Shown here piece by piece: positions 17,040 through 24,402 of a DNA stretch of 32,610 nucleotides. The first letter of the stretch is position 1; every line of letters begins with the position of its first letter. The stretch lies in NCBI GenBank assembly GCA_016927815.1, contig JAFGLY010000027.1:1-32610 (forward strand), given 5' to 3'. Under the pieces are notes generated by a model. That model had not been told where the DNA came from, searched no databases, and saw only the letters and a program-made list of their open reading frames with translations. This DNA comes from Deltaproteobacteria bacterium (lineage in GTDB: Bacteria > Myxococcota_A > UBA796 > JAFGLY01). The position numbers were made by a program, and so were the translations under genes.

Positions 17040-17059
17040 GGGGGGTCCCCCCTTAGGGG
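17040..17059 (-). promoter_or_regulatory. Possible RNA structure over the Shine-Dalgarno of the RNase-like gene
   Basis: Read on the minus strand, C4-TAA-G6-A-C6 sits directly before the start codon at 17039. The G6 tract, which includes the ribosome binding site, can pair either with the C4 upstream (loop TAA) or with the C6 downstream (loop GAC). The two hairpins are mutually exclusive. The pairing is seen in sequence; any regulatory role is inferred. Confidence 0.4.
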
Positions 17060-17107
17060 TATGGGTGAACGAACGTTGGTTGTGCAGCGGAGCACGGTCG
17101 GGCCGGG

Positions 17108-19051
17108 TCAGCGTCCGGTCCAGTCCTCGAGGGCCTCGTAGGTGAGGCCTCGGTCCTGGTGGATGTGGAGGACGTAGTTGGCCCGCACGTCCTCGAAGAT
17201 AGAGACGCTCTGCTCGGCGTCTGGCCAGCGGACCTCTACCCGGTCCACCGTGCAATGGGTTCCTACGCCGATGATCTCCACGCCATCGTGCTGCTGGATG
17301 CCCAGGCCGTGAGGCCCCACGTGCTCGCGGACGTAGAGGTCCGAGCCCGCGGTGACCACGATGCGCGCACCGAAGGCGTCGCGGTTGGCGCGGTCCTCAC
17401 CGGCGCCCGAAAGCGAGATCATCAGCTTGTTCCCGGCCTGCCCCACGTCGTTCCGGTAGGCGTGCAGGTAGGGCGCGTCCGGGACGGGCGGATCGTCACT
17501 CGCCGTCCAGCGCATGAGCGACGTGCCCATGAAGACGTCGTAGTCGCCGTCCCTGTCGTAGTCTGCGAGGGTCAGCCCGTGGGCGCGGTCGAGGCGGAGG
17601 CCGCCGTCGTCGGTGTGCTCGGTGAAGGTGCCGTCGGCCTCCTGGCGCCACAGCAGGCTCCAGGTGTCGGGGTAGTCCGAGGAGGGTACGAACACGTCCA
17701 GGCGACCGTCGTTGTCGAAGTCGAAGAGGGCTCCGCCGAGATCGCCCTCGTTCCAGGAGCGGGTGGCGTGCTCGCGCACGAGACCCATCGCCTCGTTGCC
17801 CGGACGCCGGAAGGGCGCTTCGGGACCGTCGTTGTAGAGCAGCTCCGTCCTGTCGCTCGCCTGTCCGATGTGCCAGTGCCTCAGCTCCACCTGGAGCAGG
17901 TCCAGGTCCCCGTCGTTGTCGAGGTCTCCGCAGACCGTGTTGCTGGAGTTCCCTCCGAGGTCGAACGACTGGTCGCTCCATCCCTCCTGCCAGGGGTCCC
18001 CGCCCAGGGCGCTACAGGAGATCTGGGGTGCTTCCGGCATGGGGTCGCAGGTGGAGCCATCGGTGAAGTAGTGGCAGTGGCAGGCGTAGTACTCGTCGTC
18101 CACGTAGGTCTCGTTGGCGTCGGACGCGAAGCCCAGGTCCCGGGCGACGTCGTGGAACACGCCGCTGCCGTCCTGCTTCCACATGCGGTTCCAGCCCCGG
18201 CCGTACGTGCTGGTGAAGATCTCGGTCCAGCCGTCCCCATCGATGTCGCACCCGGTAACGCCCCAGGTCGGCCGGCTGTCGATGCCTTCCCAGATCTTGT
18301 CGACGTTGTAGGTGGCGTCGGTCTCCATGCCGGCCTGCTCGGTGATCCGGGCGAAGCCGCCGCTCCCGTCGCCCCTCCAGAGGTCGTCCTGCACACAGGT
18401 TCCGTAGTACCCGTACCGGTGGTAGTGGTGGCCGTTGAACAGGTCGAGGATCCCGTCGTGGTTCCAGTCGAACGCCACGAGCCCCACGAAGGGATCGTAG
18501 TCGGGGTCGTTGGAGAACCACGTCTCGGGCCCGAGCACCCAGGTGCCGTCGCCCTGGTTGAGAAGGACCTCGCTGTGGTCGTCAAAGTCGTTGGGGACGC
18601 CCGATTCGATGGATGCTGAGCACCAGGCATCCGGGTCCCCGTCGTTGTCGAGGTCCAGGAAGGCCGCGTTGCCCCCGTAGCGACCCAGGCCGCCGTCGCG
18701 CGTGGCGCTGAACCCCGAGGAGAACGTGACGTCCTCGTACCCGGTGCCTTGGGTGTTCCGGAGGAGCCGGTAGAAGTACTGCGGATCGGCGGGGTCGTCT
18801 CGCTCGTAGGAGGACCCCTTGGACAGGTAGAGGTCGGGCCAGGCATCGCCGTCGAAGTCGGCGGTCGACAGCGAACTGGCCTGGGCCGCCAAGCCCGTCG
18901 GCCCCAGCCCGAGCGCGTCGGTGACCTCGGTGAACCAGGGGCCGTCGCCCAGCACGGGCGGTTCGTTGCAGATCTCTGGAGGGCGCTCGTCCTCGGCGCC
19001 GCAGCCGGCGAGGAGGACGAGGAGGAACGGTCGGTGAAGGGCAGAGCGCAT
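17108..19051 (-). CDS. CRTAC1-like lipoprotein with FG-GAP/VCBS repeats and ASPIC/UnbV domain
   Basis: The 647-residue product begins with a lipobox LLAGC (Cys17). Multiple VCBS/FG-GAP units follow, with DFDGDAWPD, DLDNDGDPD, DIDGDGWTE, DLDNDGDLD, DFDNDGRLD and DYDRDGDYD calcium loops. The C-terminal 90 residues, from about 555, are the ASPIC/UnbV domain, recognised by GNKLMISLSGA, FGARIVVTAGS and the VEVRWPD strand. This predicts a calcium-dependent propeller on the outer face of a membrane; function in bacteria is not established. The ATG at 19051 is preferred over 19099 because it places the lipobox correctly; a GGAG is six bases upstream. It starts 106 bases after the thioredoxin gene, so co-transcription with the hydrogenase operon is uncertain. 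Confidence 0.9.
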   Translation of the reverse strand: MRSALHRPFLLVLLAGCGAEDERPPEICNEPPVLGDGPWFTEVTDALGLGPTGLAAQASSLSTADFDGDAWPDLYLSKGSSYERDDPADPQYFYRLLRNTQGTGYEDVTFSSGFSATRDGGLGRYGGNAAFLDLDNDGDPDAWCSASIESGVPNDFDDHSEVLLNQGDGTWVLGPETWFSNDPDYDPFVGLVAFDWNHDGILDLFNGHHYHRYGYYGTCVQDDLWRGDGSGGFARITEQAGMETDATYNVDKIWEGIDSRPTWGVTGCDIDGDGWTEIFTSTYGRGWNRMWKQDGSGVFHDVARDLGFASDANETYVDDEYYACHCHYFTDGSTCDPMPEAPQISCSALGGDPWQEGWSDQSFDLGGNSSNTVCGDLDNDGDLDLLQVELRHWHIGQASDRTELLYNDGPEAPFRRPGNEAMGLVREHATRSWNEGDLGGALFDFDNDGRLDVFVPSSDYPDTWSLLWRQEADGTFTEHTDDGGLRLDRAHGLTLADYDRDGDYDVFMGTSLMRWTASDDPPVPDAPYLHAYRNDVGQAGNKLMISLSGAGEDRANRDAFGARIVVTAGSDLYVREHVGPHGLGIQQHDGVEIIGVGTHCTVDRVEVRWPDAEQSVSIFEDVRANYVLHIHQDRGLTYEALEDWTGR

Positions 19052-19157
19052 GCCAGCTCCAGGTTCAGTCGGTGCTGTAACCGTGCCGTACCCGACCATG
19101 CTGCGGGGGCAGCGGGCCTGGCCGTGGACGCAGCGGGAGCGGATCCGGTGGGGTCGG

Positions 19158-19724
19158 TCAGCCCTCCGCCTTCGTTGCCGTGAACGTCCGGATCCGGGCC
19201 TCGAGATCCGCGAGGTCCTCGGGCTCCAAGGGAACCTCCCGGGACCAGGCCACCCGGCCGCCGGGGAGGATCAGAGCGGTCTGTGGAATGGTCTCGGTGC
19301 CCAGGGCGAGGCCTCCGAACAGATCGGCGGGTGCCCCGGTGTACACCAGGGTTCGCCAGCCGACGCCCAGCCGGTCGCACGTCGCATCGATCCGCTGCAA
19401 GGTCTGGAGGGGGCTGCCGGAGGCCATGAAGCGGTCCCAGCTGATGCCCAAGAAGTCCACCTGGCCACAGCACCTGTCGTGCAACTCCACCAGGAGCGGC
19501 AGTTCGACCACGCATCCTTCGCACCAGGTGGCCCAGTGGTTCACCACCAGGGGCCGATCGCGGGGCGTGAGGGCTTCGCGGAGGGCGTCGAGGCCGGCGA
19601 GCGTGGCGTGGCCGAGCGTGTCGGGCGCAGCCTTTCGGGGAGGAGGTTCGGTCACGGGCCGGGGGGGAACCGCCGGCTGCCCCTGGGACAGCAGCCTGTG
19701 TACCGTACGACGAATGCCGAACAT
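19158..19724 (-). CDS. TlpA-like thioredoxin-fold protein, apparently cytosolic
   Basis: The 188-residue product has the TlpA/ResA-type active-site WCEGC (Cys68, Cys71) after the strand VVNHWATW and a cis-proline Pro146 in TIPQ. Unlike most TlpA relatives it lacks any N-terminal hydrophobic segment; the first 40 residues are basic and proline-rich, so it probably stays in the cytosol. It starts 11 bases after the maturation-protease stop and is therefore the last gene of the hydrogenase operon. A role in thiol reduction of hydrogenase or maturation proteins, or redox sensing, is an inference; a general AhpC/TSA-like reductase role cannot be excluded. Confidence 0.88.
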   Translation of the reverse strand: MFGIRRTVHRLLSQGQPAVPPRPVTEPPPRKAAPDTLGHATLAGLDALREALTPRDRPLVVNHWATWCEGCVVELPLLVELHDRCCGQVDFLGISWDRFMASGSPLQTLQRIDATCDRLGVGWRTLVYTGAPADLFGGLALGTETIPQTALILPGGRVAWSREVPLEPEDLADLEARIRTFTATKAEG

Positions 19725-19735
19725 CCTTCACCTTT

Positions 19736-20275
19736 CTAGGTCAGGGCCCCCCGGATCGCCGAGGCCACCTCCGACACCGCCGCGGCCACCTCGGGCGAAC
19801 GAGGCGCACCGAAGGAGATGTCTCTCGGCTGGATGCCCACGATGACGATTCCTGCGCCGATCTCTCGGCACAGGTACATGGCCATGAGGGCCACGGGCAG
19901 CGCGTGGGTGCACGACAGGACGCCTCCGGCCATGGGCGGCGGGACGAGCGCCACGGTACCCGGTAGCCGGTCCAGCCACGCAGCGTCCACCAGGATCACG
20001 TGGGAGGGCACGAGGGAGCGCACCACGCCGGTGAGGTTCTCGGGCGCCGTGCCGCCCTCCAGCGCGGTCACGGGAACCCGGACGGGCCAGCGCGCGAGCG
20101 TGGCCATGAGCCGTCGTGCGACCAGGATCCCCGCGGCGTCGTCCCCGCGCAGGTCCGACCCCACGCCCACCACGACGACCGAGGTGGCGCCCTCAAGCGC
20201 CCGGGCCAGTTCCTTCCGAATCTTTCGTTTCGGGTGCGGGTGGGGCCTCGGGCTCGGCGGTTGCGGGCGGGGCAT
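19736..20275 (-). CDS. hycI: HycI-type [NiFe]-hydrogenase maturation endopeptidase
   Basis: The 179-residue product has the HycI/HyaD fold landmarks: GVGSDLRGDDAAG (Asp45/Asp46), ILVDAAW (Asp97) and CTHALP (His124), which provide the nickel-sensing ligands in this family, plus a GGTAPENLTG segment typical of the HycI branch. It removes the C-terminal extension of the hydrogenase large subunit after nickel insertion. That subunit, encoded in this operon, does carry a 41-residue tail after its last CxxC motif. The ATG at 20275 has an AGGGA five bases upstream but overlaps the ferredoxin-like gene by 83 bases. The first 18 residues are proline-rich and not conserved; a later start (for example ATT or CTG near 20215) would also keep the domain. 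Confidence 0.9.
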   Translation of the reverse strand: MPRPQPPSPRPHPHPKRKIRKELARALEGATSVVVVGVGSDLRGDDAAGILVARRLMATLARWPVRVPVTALEGGTAPENLTGVVRSLVPSHVILVDAAWLDRLPGTVALVPPPMAGGVLSCTHALPVALMAMYLCREIGAGIVIVGIQPRDISFGAPRSPEVAAAVSEVASAIRGALT

Positions 20276-20624
20276 CGTAGTCCCTCTGGAGCGCATCGTG
20301 CGTGAAGGCGGCCAGCTCGAAGTCCATCGTGGCGTACAGGGCGTCCTTGGGGCAGGTGTCCACGCACTGTGCACAGTAGATGCAGCGGTCGAGGTAGATC
20401 CTGCAGGAGAAGCGCTTGTCGCCTTCCTTGGTGATGTGGATGGCGTTCGACGGGCAGTCCCGCATGCACATCCGGCAGCCGATGCACCGCTCCGCGATGA
20501 ACTGGATCCGGCCGCGGAACTTGTCGGGCAGATCGGCCTTGACGGCAGGATAGCGGATGGTGGCGGGCTGCCGGACGCTGTGCCGGAGCAGCTCGCCGAC
20601 CATCCGGCCGGGATGGTGGCTCAT
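20193..20624 (-). CDS. NuoI/HyfH-like 2x[4Fe-4S] ferredoxin subunit of hydrogenase
   Basis: The 143-residue product contains two complete CxxCxxCxxxCP motifs: Cys47/50/53/57 and Cys81/84/87/91. These bind two cubanes that pass electrons from a donor to the small subunit, as in NuoI, HycF and MbhN. The first 45 residues form a typical NuoI-like amphipathic lead. The last 28 residues are a Pro/Ala/Glu-rich tail that overlaps the maturation protease gene in another frame and is probably dispensable. Its ATG overlaps the NuoH-like stop by four bases (ATGA), indicating translational coupling. It is the likely entry point for electrons from soluble ferredoxin. Confidence 0.94.
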   Translation of the reverse strand: MSHHPGRMVGELLRHSVRQPATIRYPAVKADLPDKFRGRIQFIAERCIGCRMCMRDCPSNAIHITKEGDKRFSCRIYLDRCIYCAQCVDTCPKDALYATMDFELAAFTHDALQRDYDAPPATAEPEAPPAPETKDSEGTGPGA

Positions 20625-21565
20625 GGTGCGACTCCCGACAGGACGACGGTGAGGAGCAGCTGGAGGAGCGCGGCCGGCATGAGGATCCGCCAGCAGAAGT
20701 CCACCATCTGCTCGATGCGCAGGCGGGCGAAGAGCGCCCGCAGCAGGGCGGCCAGGGCCACCAGGAAGAGGACCTTGGCGAGGAAGAGCACGAAGACCAG
20801 GACGGGGTGGAGCCCGAGTCCGAACGGCAGGAACACGGCGGCGAGGAGCGCGGCCCCCACGACCATTTCCATGTCGATCGCCATCCGGAAGACGGCCAGC
20901 AGGCGGCCCGAGTACTCGGTGAACGTGCCGCCCACGATCTCGGTCTCGGCCTCCGGGATGTCGAAAGGCACCTTCTCCAGCTTGCCCTGGAGCGCGACGA
21001 TGGCCACGAGGAAGCCGAGGAGGTTGGCCAGCATCCAGGCCGGGTGCTCGGTGTACCACCGGGCCATCGTCTGGAGCGACCAGGTCCGTGCGAGCAACGC
21101 AGGCGCCAGGAGCGCCATGTAGAGCGGCACCTCGTAGGCGAAGAGCTGGGTGAGCGAGCGGACGGCACCCATGGCGGCGTACAACGAGGTGGAGGCCCAC
21201 CCGGCCAGGAAGAACGTCAGCGTGGGAATGGTGAGCAGGTAGATGACGACGATGAGATCGCCCTCGAATCCGAGCAGCGAGCGGTTGTCCCACACCGGGA
21301 TGTAGAACATCGCGGTGACCACCGCGGCCATGGCCACGGCCGGGAGGACCTTGAACACCGTCGCGTTGGCCTCGGCGGGGATGATGGTCTCCTTGCCGAG
21401 GAGCTTGACGAAGTCCGCGAAGGGCTGGAACCAGGGTGGACCCATCCGGTTCTGGAACCGGGCGTAGAGCTTCCGATCGACGTACTCGGCCACGAGCCCG
21501 AACGTGGAGAGGAAGGCCAGACCCGGAAAGATCAGGATCGCGTAGAGTGCGACGAGGACGCCCAT
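20621..21565 (-). CDS. NuoH/HyfC-like membrane subunit of energy-converting hydrogenase
   Basis: The 314-residue product has about eight predicted helices, as in NuoH, HyfC and MbhM. It keeps the family signatures: RMGPPW plus QPFADFVKLLGKE near residues 40-59, and the acidic loop PFDIPEAETEIVGG plus TFTEYSG at 200-220, where the Glu/Asp residues line the start of the proton path in complex I. This subunit anchors the hydrophilic arm and couples redox chemistry to ion pumping. Its start is one base after the large-subunit stop. The true quinone-site features cannot be judged by eye. Confidence 0.95.
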   Translation of the reverse strand: MGVLVALYAILIFPGLAFLSTFGLVAEYVDRKLYARFQNRMGPPWFQPFADFVKLLGKETIIPAEANATVFKVLPAVAMAAVVTAMFYIPVWDNRSLLGFEGDLIVVIYLLTIPTLTFFLAGWASTSLYAAMGAVRSLTQLFAYEVPLYMALLAPALLARTWSLQTMARWYTEHPAWMLANLLGFLVAIVALQGKLEKVPFDIPEAETEIVGGTFTEYSGRLLAVFRMAIDMEMVVGAALLAAVFLPFGLGLHPVLVFVLFLAKVLFLVALAALLRALFARLRIEQMVDFCWRILMPAALLQLLLTVVLSGVAP

Positions 21566-21566
21566 G

Positions 21567-22775
21567 CTACCTCCCCGGCGCCTTGACCCGCGTCAGGTCG
21601 AGGCCGCGCTTCCGGTAGAACTCGATGGCGTAGGCCCTCAACGCATCGGCGTCCCACACGTCCTGGCCCTGGGACCGGGCGACCCGGATGCCGCGGTCGG
21701 TGCAGGAGAAGCAGGGGTCGATGGCGGCCACCACGATGGGCACGTCCGCCAGGAATCCGCCCTCCAGCATCCGGACCACCGCGGGGAGGTTCCCGAGGGT
21801 GGGCGCCCGCACCTTGACCCGCTCCACCTTGTCGGTGCCGTTGGTGCAGACGTAGTGGATGTCCTCTCCGCGGGGCGCCTCGTACCGCGACACCGCCTCG
21901 CCGGCCGCCACCCTCCGGATGGCCCGAGCCGGGCCGATGGGCCCCTCGGGGAGCCCGTCGATGATCTGCTCGATGAGGTCGTAGGTCTGCATGAGCTCGC
22001 CGATCCGGACGAGCGTGCGGCCGTACACGTCGCTGTGGTCGTCGAGGACGACCTCGAACTCGAGCTCCGGGAACGCGAGGTAGGGGTCGTCCCTGCGGGT
22101 GTCCCGGTCCACGCCCGATCCACGCGCCGTGGGTCCGTTGGCGTTGTAGAAGATCGCCTCTTCCTTGGTGAGCCGCCCCACGCCCGACAGGCGTGCGATG
22201 AGCGTGGACTCCTCCTGGGCGACCCGAGCGTAGTAGGCCGTGCGCTCCCGGAAGACCGGGAGGGCCTTGCGGATCTCGGCCCGGTGCGCGTCGGTGATGT
22301 CGCGCCGGGCGCCGCCCAGGACGTTCATGTTGTAGTTGACGCGGTTGCCGGAGATCAGCGCGAGCAGGTCCATGACCAGTTCGCGGTCTCGCCAGGTGTA
22401 CATGAGCAGGGTGTCGAAACCGAGCTCGTGACCGGCCACGCCCAGCCACAGAAGGTGGCTGTGGATGCGCTCCAGCTCGCCGATGAGCGTACGGATCCAC
22501 AGGGCCCTGCGGGGCACTTCGATCTTCCCGGCCTCCTCCACCGCCATGAGGAAGCAGGTGGAGTGCGAGTGGGAGCAGATGCCGCAGACCCGCTCGAGGA
22601 TGTACTGGGATTGGACGATGGTCCGTTCCTCGCAGGCCTTCTCGATGCCACGGTGGTTGTAGCCCAGGCGGATCTCGACGCCGACGATCTTCTCTCCGTC
22701 GAGCGTGACCTTGAAGCACTCGGGCTCTTTGAGCGCCGGGTGCTGGGGACCGACCGGAATGGTCACGTTGGCCAT
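21567..22775 (-). CDS. Group 4 [NiFe]-hydrogenase large subunit (NuoD-like)
   Basis: The 402-residue product carries both cysteine pairs that hold the NiFe centre: RVCGICSHSH (Cys64, Cys67) near the N-terminus and DPCFSCTDR (Cys355, Cys358) near the C-terminus. NuoD of complex I lacks these, so this is a true hydrogenase catalytic subunit. It should reduce protons to H2 or oxidise H2. A 41-residue tail follows Arg361, the place where HycI-type proteases cut in HycE-like subunits, and a HycI gene lies in the same operon. NuoC and NuoD parts are separate genes here, unlike the fused HycE/HyfG. The start lies three bases after the NuoC-like stop. Confidence 0.96.
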   Translation of the reverse strand: MANVTIPVGPQHPALKEPECFKVTLDGEKIVGVEIRLGYNHRGIEKACEERTIVQSQYILERVCGICSHSHSTCFLMAVEEAGKIEVPRRALWIRTLIGELERIHSHLLWLGVAGHELGFDTLLMYTWRDRELVMDLLALISGNRVNYNMNVLGGARRDITDAHRAEIRKALPVFRERTAYYARVAQEESTLIARLSGVGRLTKEEAIFYNANGPTARGSGVDRDTRRDDPYLAFPELEFEVVLDDHSDVYGRTLVRIGELMQTYDLIEQIIDGLPEGPIGPARAIRRVAAGEAVSRYEAPRGEDIHYVCTNGTDKVERVKVRAPTLGNLPAVVRMLEGGFLADVPIVVAAIDPCFSCTDRGIRVARSQGQDVWDADALRAYAIEFYRKRGLDLTRVKAPGR

Positions 22776-22778
22776 GGC

Positions 22779-23249
22779 CTACTCCTTCCACGCTTCGGGA
22801 AGCATCTCGAGCTTCCAGTCCTTGCGCAGGGGGTACTGGCCCTCGGGCCAGTCGTCGCGCAGCGGGTAGCGGTCGCCGGGGGGAAGCCCTTCCACCTTCG
22901 CGCCGAGGAGGTCGACCAACTCGCGCTCGTAGAAGATCACGCCCGGGTACCGTGGCGTGATGGACAGGATCGTGGGGTCGGACTTGGGAACCCGCTGCCT
23001 GAGGTTGAGGACCACGCCGTGCCAGTCGGCGAGGTGGTAGACGAACCCGAGGTCCTCGCCGAGGTCCAACCCCGTGATGGTGCAGCAGAAGTCGAAGCCG
23101 TGCCGGTCCTTGAGGACATCGAGCACCGCCTGGAACTCCTCACGGCTCACCTCCACCCAGAGCCGCCGTTCCCGTGCAATCGTGATGCGCCCCTCCAGCG
23201 CGGGAAAGGTGGCGAGGAGGTCGTCCCTTACAGTGTCTTCTCTCGACAT
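22779..23249 (-). CDS. NuoC-like (30-kDa type) hydrogenase subunit
   Basis: The 156-residue product has the 30-kDa subunit signature FYERELVDLLGAKVEGLP and ends in YPLRKDWK, as in NuoC and the N-terminal half of HycE/HyfG. It binds the large subunit in the hydrophilic arm and has no cofactor. The ATG at 23249 is used rather than upstream in-frame starts because it begins right after the small-subunit stop (14 bases) and gives the usual family length; the upstream extension is a shadow of the small-subunit gene. It is three bases before the large-subunit start. Confidence 0.93.
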   Translation of the reverse strand: MSREDTVRDDLLATFPALEGRITIARERRLWVEVSREEFQAVLDVLKDRHGFDFCCTITGLDLGEDLGFVYHLADWHGVVLNLRQRVPKSDPTILSITPRYPGVIFYERELVDLLGAKVEGLPPGDRYPLRDDWPEGQYPLRKDWKLEMLPEAWKE

Positions 23250-23263
23250 GCCGGGTCTCCGGT

Positions 23264-23740
23264 TCACGGTTGGGGAGCGATGCCCACGGTGCGGATGGGA
23301 GGCTTCGGAGGAGCCTGGAGCGTGCCCAGGAGTTTCACGACGCCGTCGATGATGGCCTCCGGTCGCGGGGGGCATCCCGGCACGTAGGCGCTCACCGGGA
23401 TCACCTTGTCGATACCGCTCCTGACGTTGTAGCAGCCCTGGAACACGCCGCCGGAGCAGGCGCAGGCCCCCACGGCCACCACGAACTTGGGCTCGGGCAT
23501 CTGCTCGTAGATGCGCCTCAGGCGGTCCTCGATCTGCCGGCTCACGGAGCCGGAGCAGACCATGACGTCCGCATGGCGGGGCGTGCCCTTGAGCAGGATC
23601 CCGAACCGCTCCAGGTCGAAGCGGGGGGTCAGGGCCGCGACGATCTCGATGTCGCAGGCGTTGCAGGCACCGGTGTTGAAGTGGATGATCCAGGGCGACT
23701 TGACGCGCGCCCAGGTCATCACCCTGGAGAGGACGCTCAT
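23264..23740 (-). CDS. [NiFe]-hydrogenase small subunit (NuoB-like)
   Basis: The 158-residue product has the proximal cluster ligands in the hydrogenase form: GACNAC (Cys26, Cys29), GACACSGG (Cys93) and VPGCPPRP (Cys123). The spaced CxxC is typical of group 4 hydrogenases and differs from the adjacent Cys-Cys of complex I NuoB, in line with the hydrogenase large subunit downstream. It passes electrons between the ferredoxin-like subunit and the NiFe site. Its length is normal for the short, cytosolic group 4 small subunits. Its start overlaps the NuoA-like stop by four bases. Confidence 0.95.
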   Translation of the reverse strand: MSVLSRVMTWARVKSPWIIHFNTGACNACDIEIVAALTPRFDLERFGILLKGTPRHADVMVCSGSVSRQIEDRLRRIYEQMPEPKFVVAVGACACSGGVFQGCYNVRSGIDKVIPVSAYVPGCPPRPEAIIDGVVKLLGTLQAPPKPPIRTVGIAPQP

Positions 23741-24081
23741 GCATGCCTCCGCACGAGGATGGACAGCCCGATGCCTGCGGCCGCGAGGTACAGGAGAGCG
23801 AGCCCCAACGTCGCACCCCGGAACCCCGGACCGACCGCCACGACTAGCGCCGCCACGTGCAGGATCGTGAAGGCGAAGGCGAAGGGGAAGAACATGGAGT
23901 AGTCGGGCTGGACGCGGGCCTTGGGAATGTCCTCGCCGCAGGCGTAGCTGCGGAACTTGCCGAATGGGTTCGAGGTGGCCCTGGCCGCGAGCCCGGAGGC
24001 CAGCGCCGTCCCCGCCAGGCCGATGACCAGCAGGATCAAGAAGGCCACCGGGGGAGAAATCAGCAGTCGGTAGATGGCCAT
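23737..24081 (-). CDS. NuoA-like membrane subunit lacking conserved acidic residues
   Basis: The 114-residue product has three membrane helices with the NuoA loop between helices 1 and 2, seen as FRSYACGED near residues 43-51, and a second helix FFPFAFAFTILHVAALVVAV. In NuoA this helix contains FDVE; here the aligned text is LHVA (residues 74-77). The loop reads YACG where NuoA has YECG or FESG. So three acidic residues shown to matter in E. coli NuoA (Glu51, Asp79, Glu81) appear to be missing. Identification rests on the loop, helix pattern, size and position between NuoK- and NuoB-like genes. NuoA-type subunits are not part of well-known Ech, Mbh or Hyf enzymes. Confidence 0.82.
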   Translation of the reverse strand: MAIYRLLISPPVAFLILLVIGLAGTALASGLAARATSNPFGKFRSYACGEDIPKARVQPDYSMFFPFAFAFTILHVAALVVAVGPGFRGATLGLALLYLAAAGIGLSILVRRHA

Positions 24082-24084
24082 GGG

Positions 24085-24402
24085 CTACCCCTTCAGCCGC
24101 CGGACAGCGCCGGCGTCGAGCGATCCCTCGTTGCGGAACACGCTCAAGGCGATGCCCGCGGCCACGACCACCACGACCACCTCGACCACGATGAGCGTGA
24201 TGGCGAACGACTGAGCCAGCGCCGTCCGTCCGGTGATCTCCCCGGCGAGGACGATCAACAGCGTGACGCCCTTGGTCAGGAGCTCCAGGCCGATGATAAG
24301 GCGCAGCAGGTTGCGGGTGGCGAGCACGAGGTACAGGCCGGTTGCGCCCATGAGGGCGACGGCGACCCAGTACGGAACCATGGACGAGACGTCAACGGGC
24401 AT
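24085..24402 (-). CDS. NuoK/MnhC-like membrane subunit
   Basis: The 105-residue, three-helix product has the NuoK/MrpC signature GLELLTKGVTL with Glu40 in helix 2 and IVVEVVV with Glu74 in helix 3. These are the membrane glutamates that form part of the lateral proton path in complex I and Mrp-type enzymes, and both are retained. Its start overlaps the NuoJ-like stop by 11 bases, and three bases separate it from the NuoA-like gene. Confidence 0.92.
   Translation of the reverse strand: MPVDVSSMVPYWVAVALMGATGLYLVLATRNLLRLIIGLELLTKGVTLLIVLAGEITGRTALAQSFAITLIVVEVVVVVVAAGIALSVFRNEGSLDAGAVRRLKG

Noticed and set aside
19100-19113. GCTGC-GGGG-GCAGC hairpin as operon terminator
   Set aside because: The stem has only five pairs and no T-tract; it is too weak to call.
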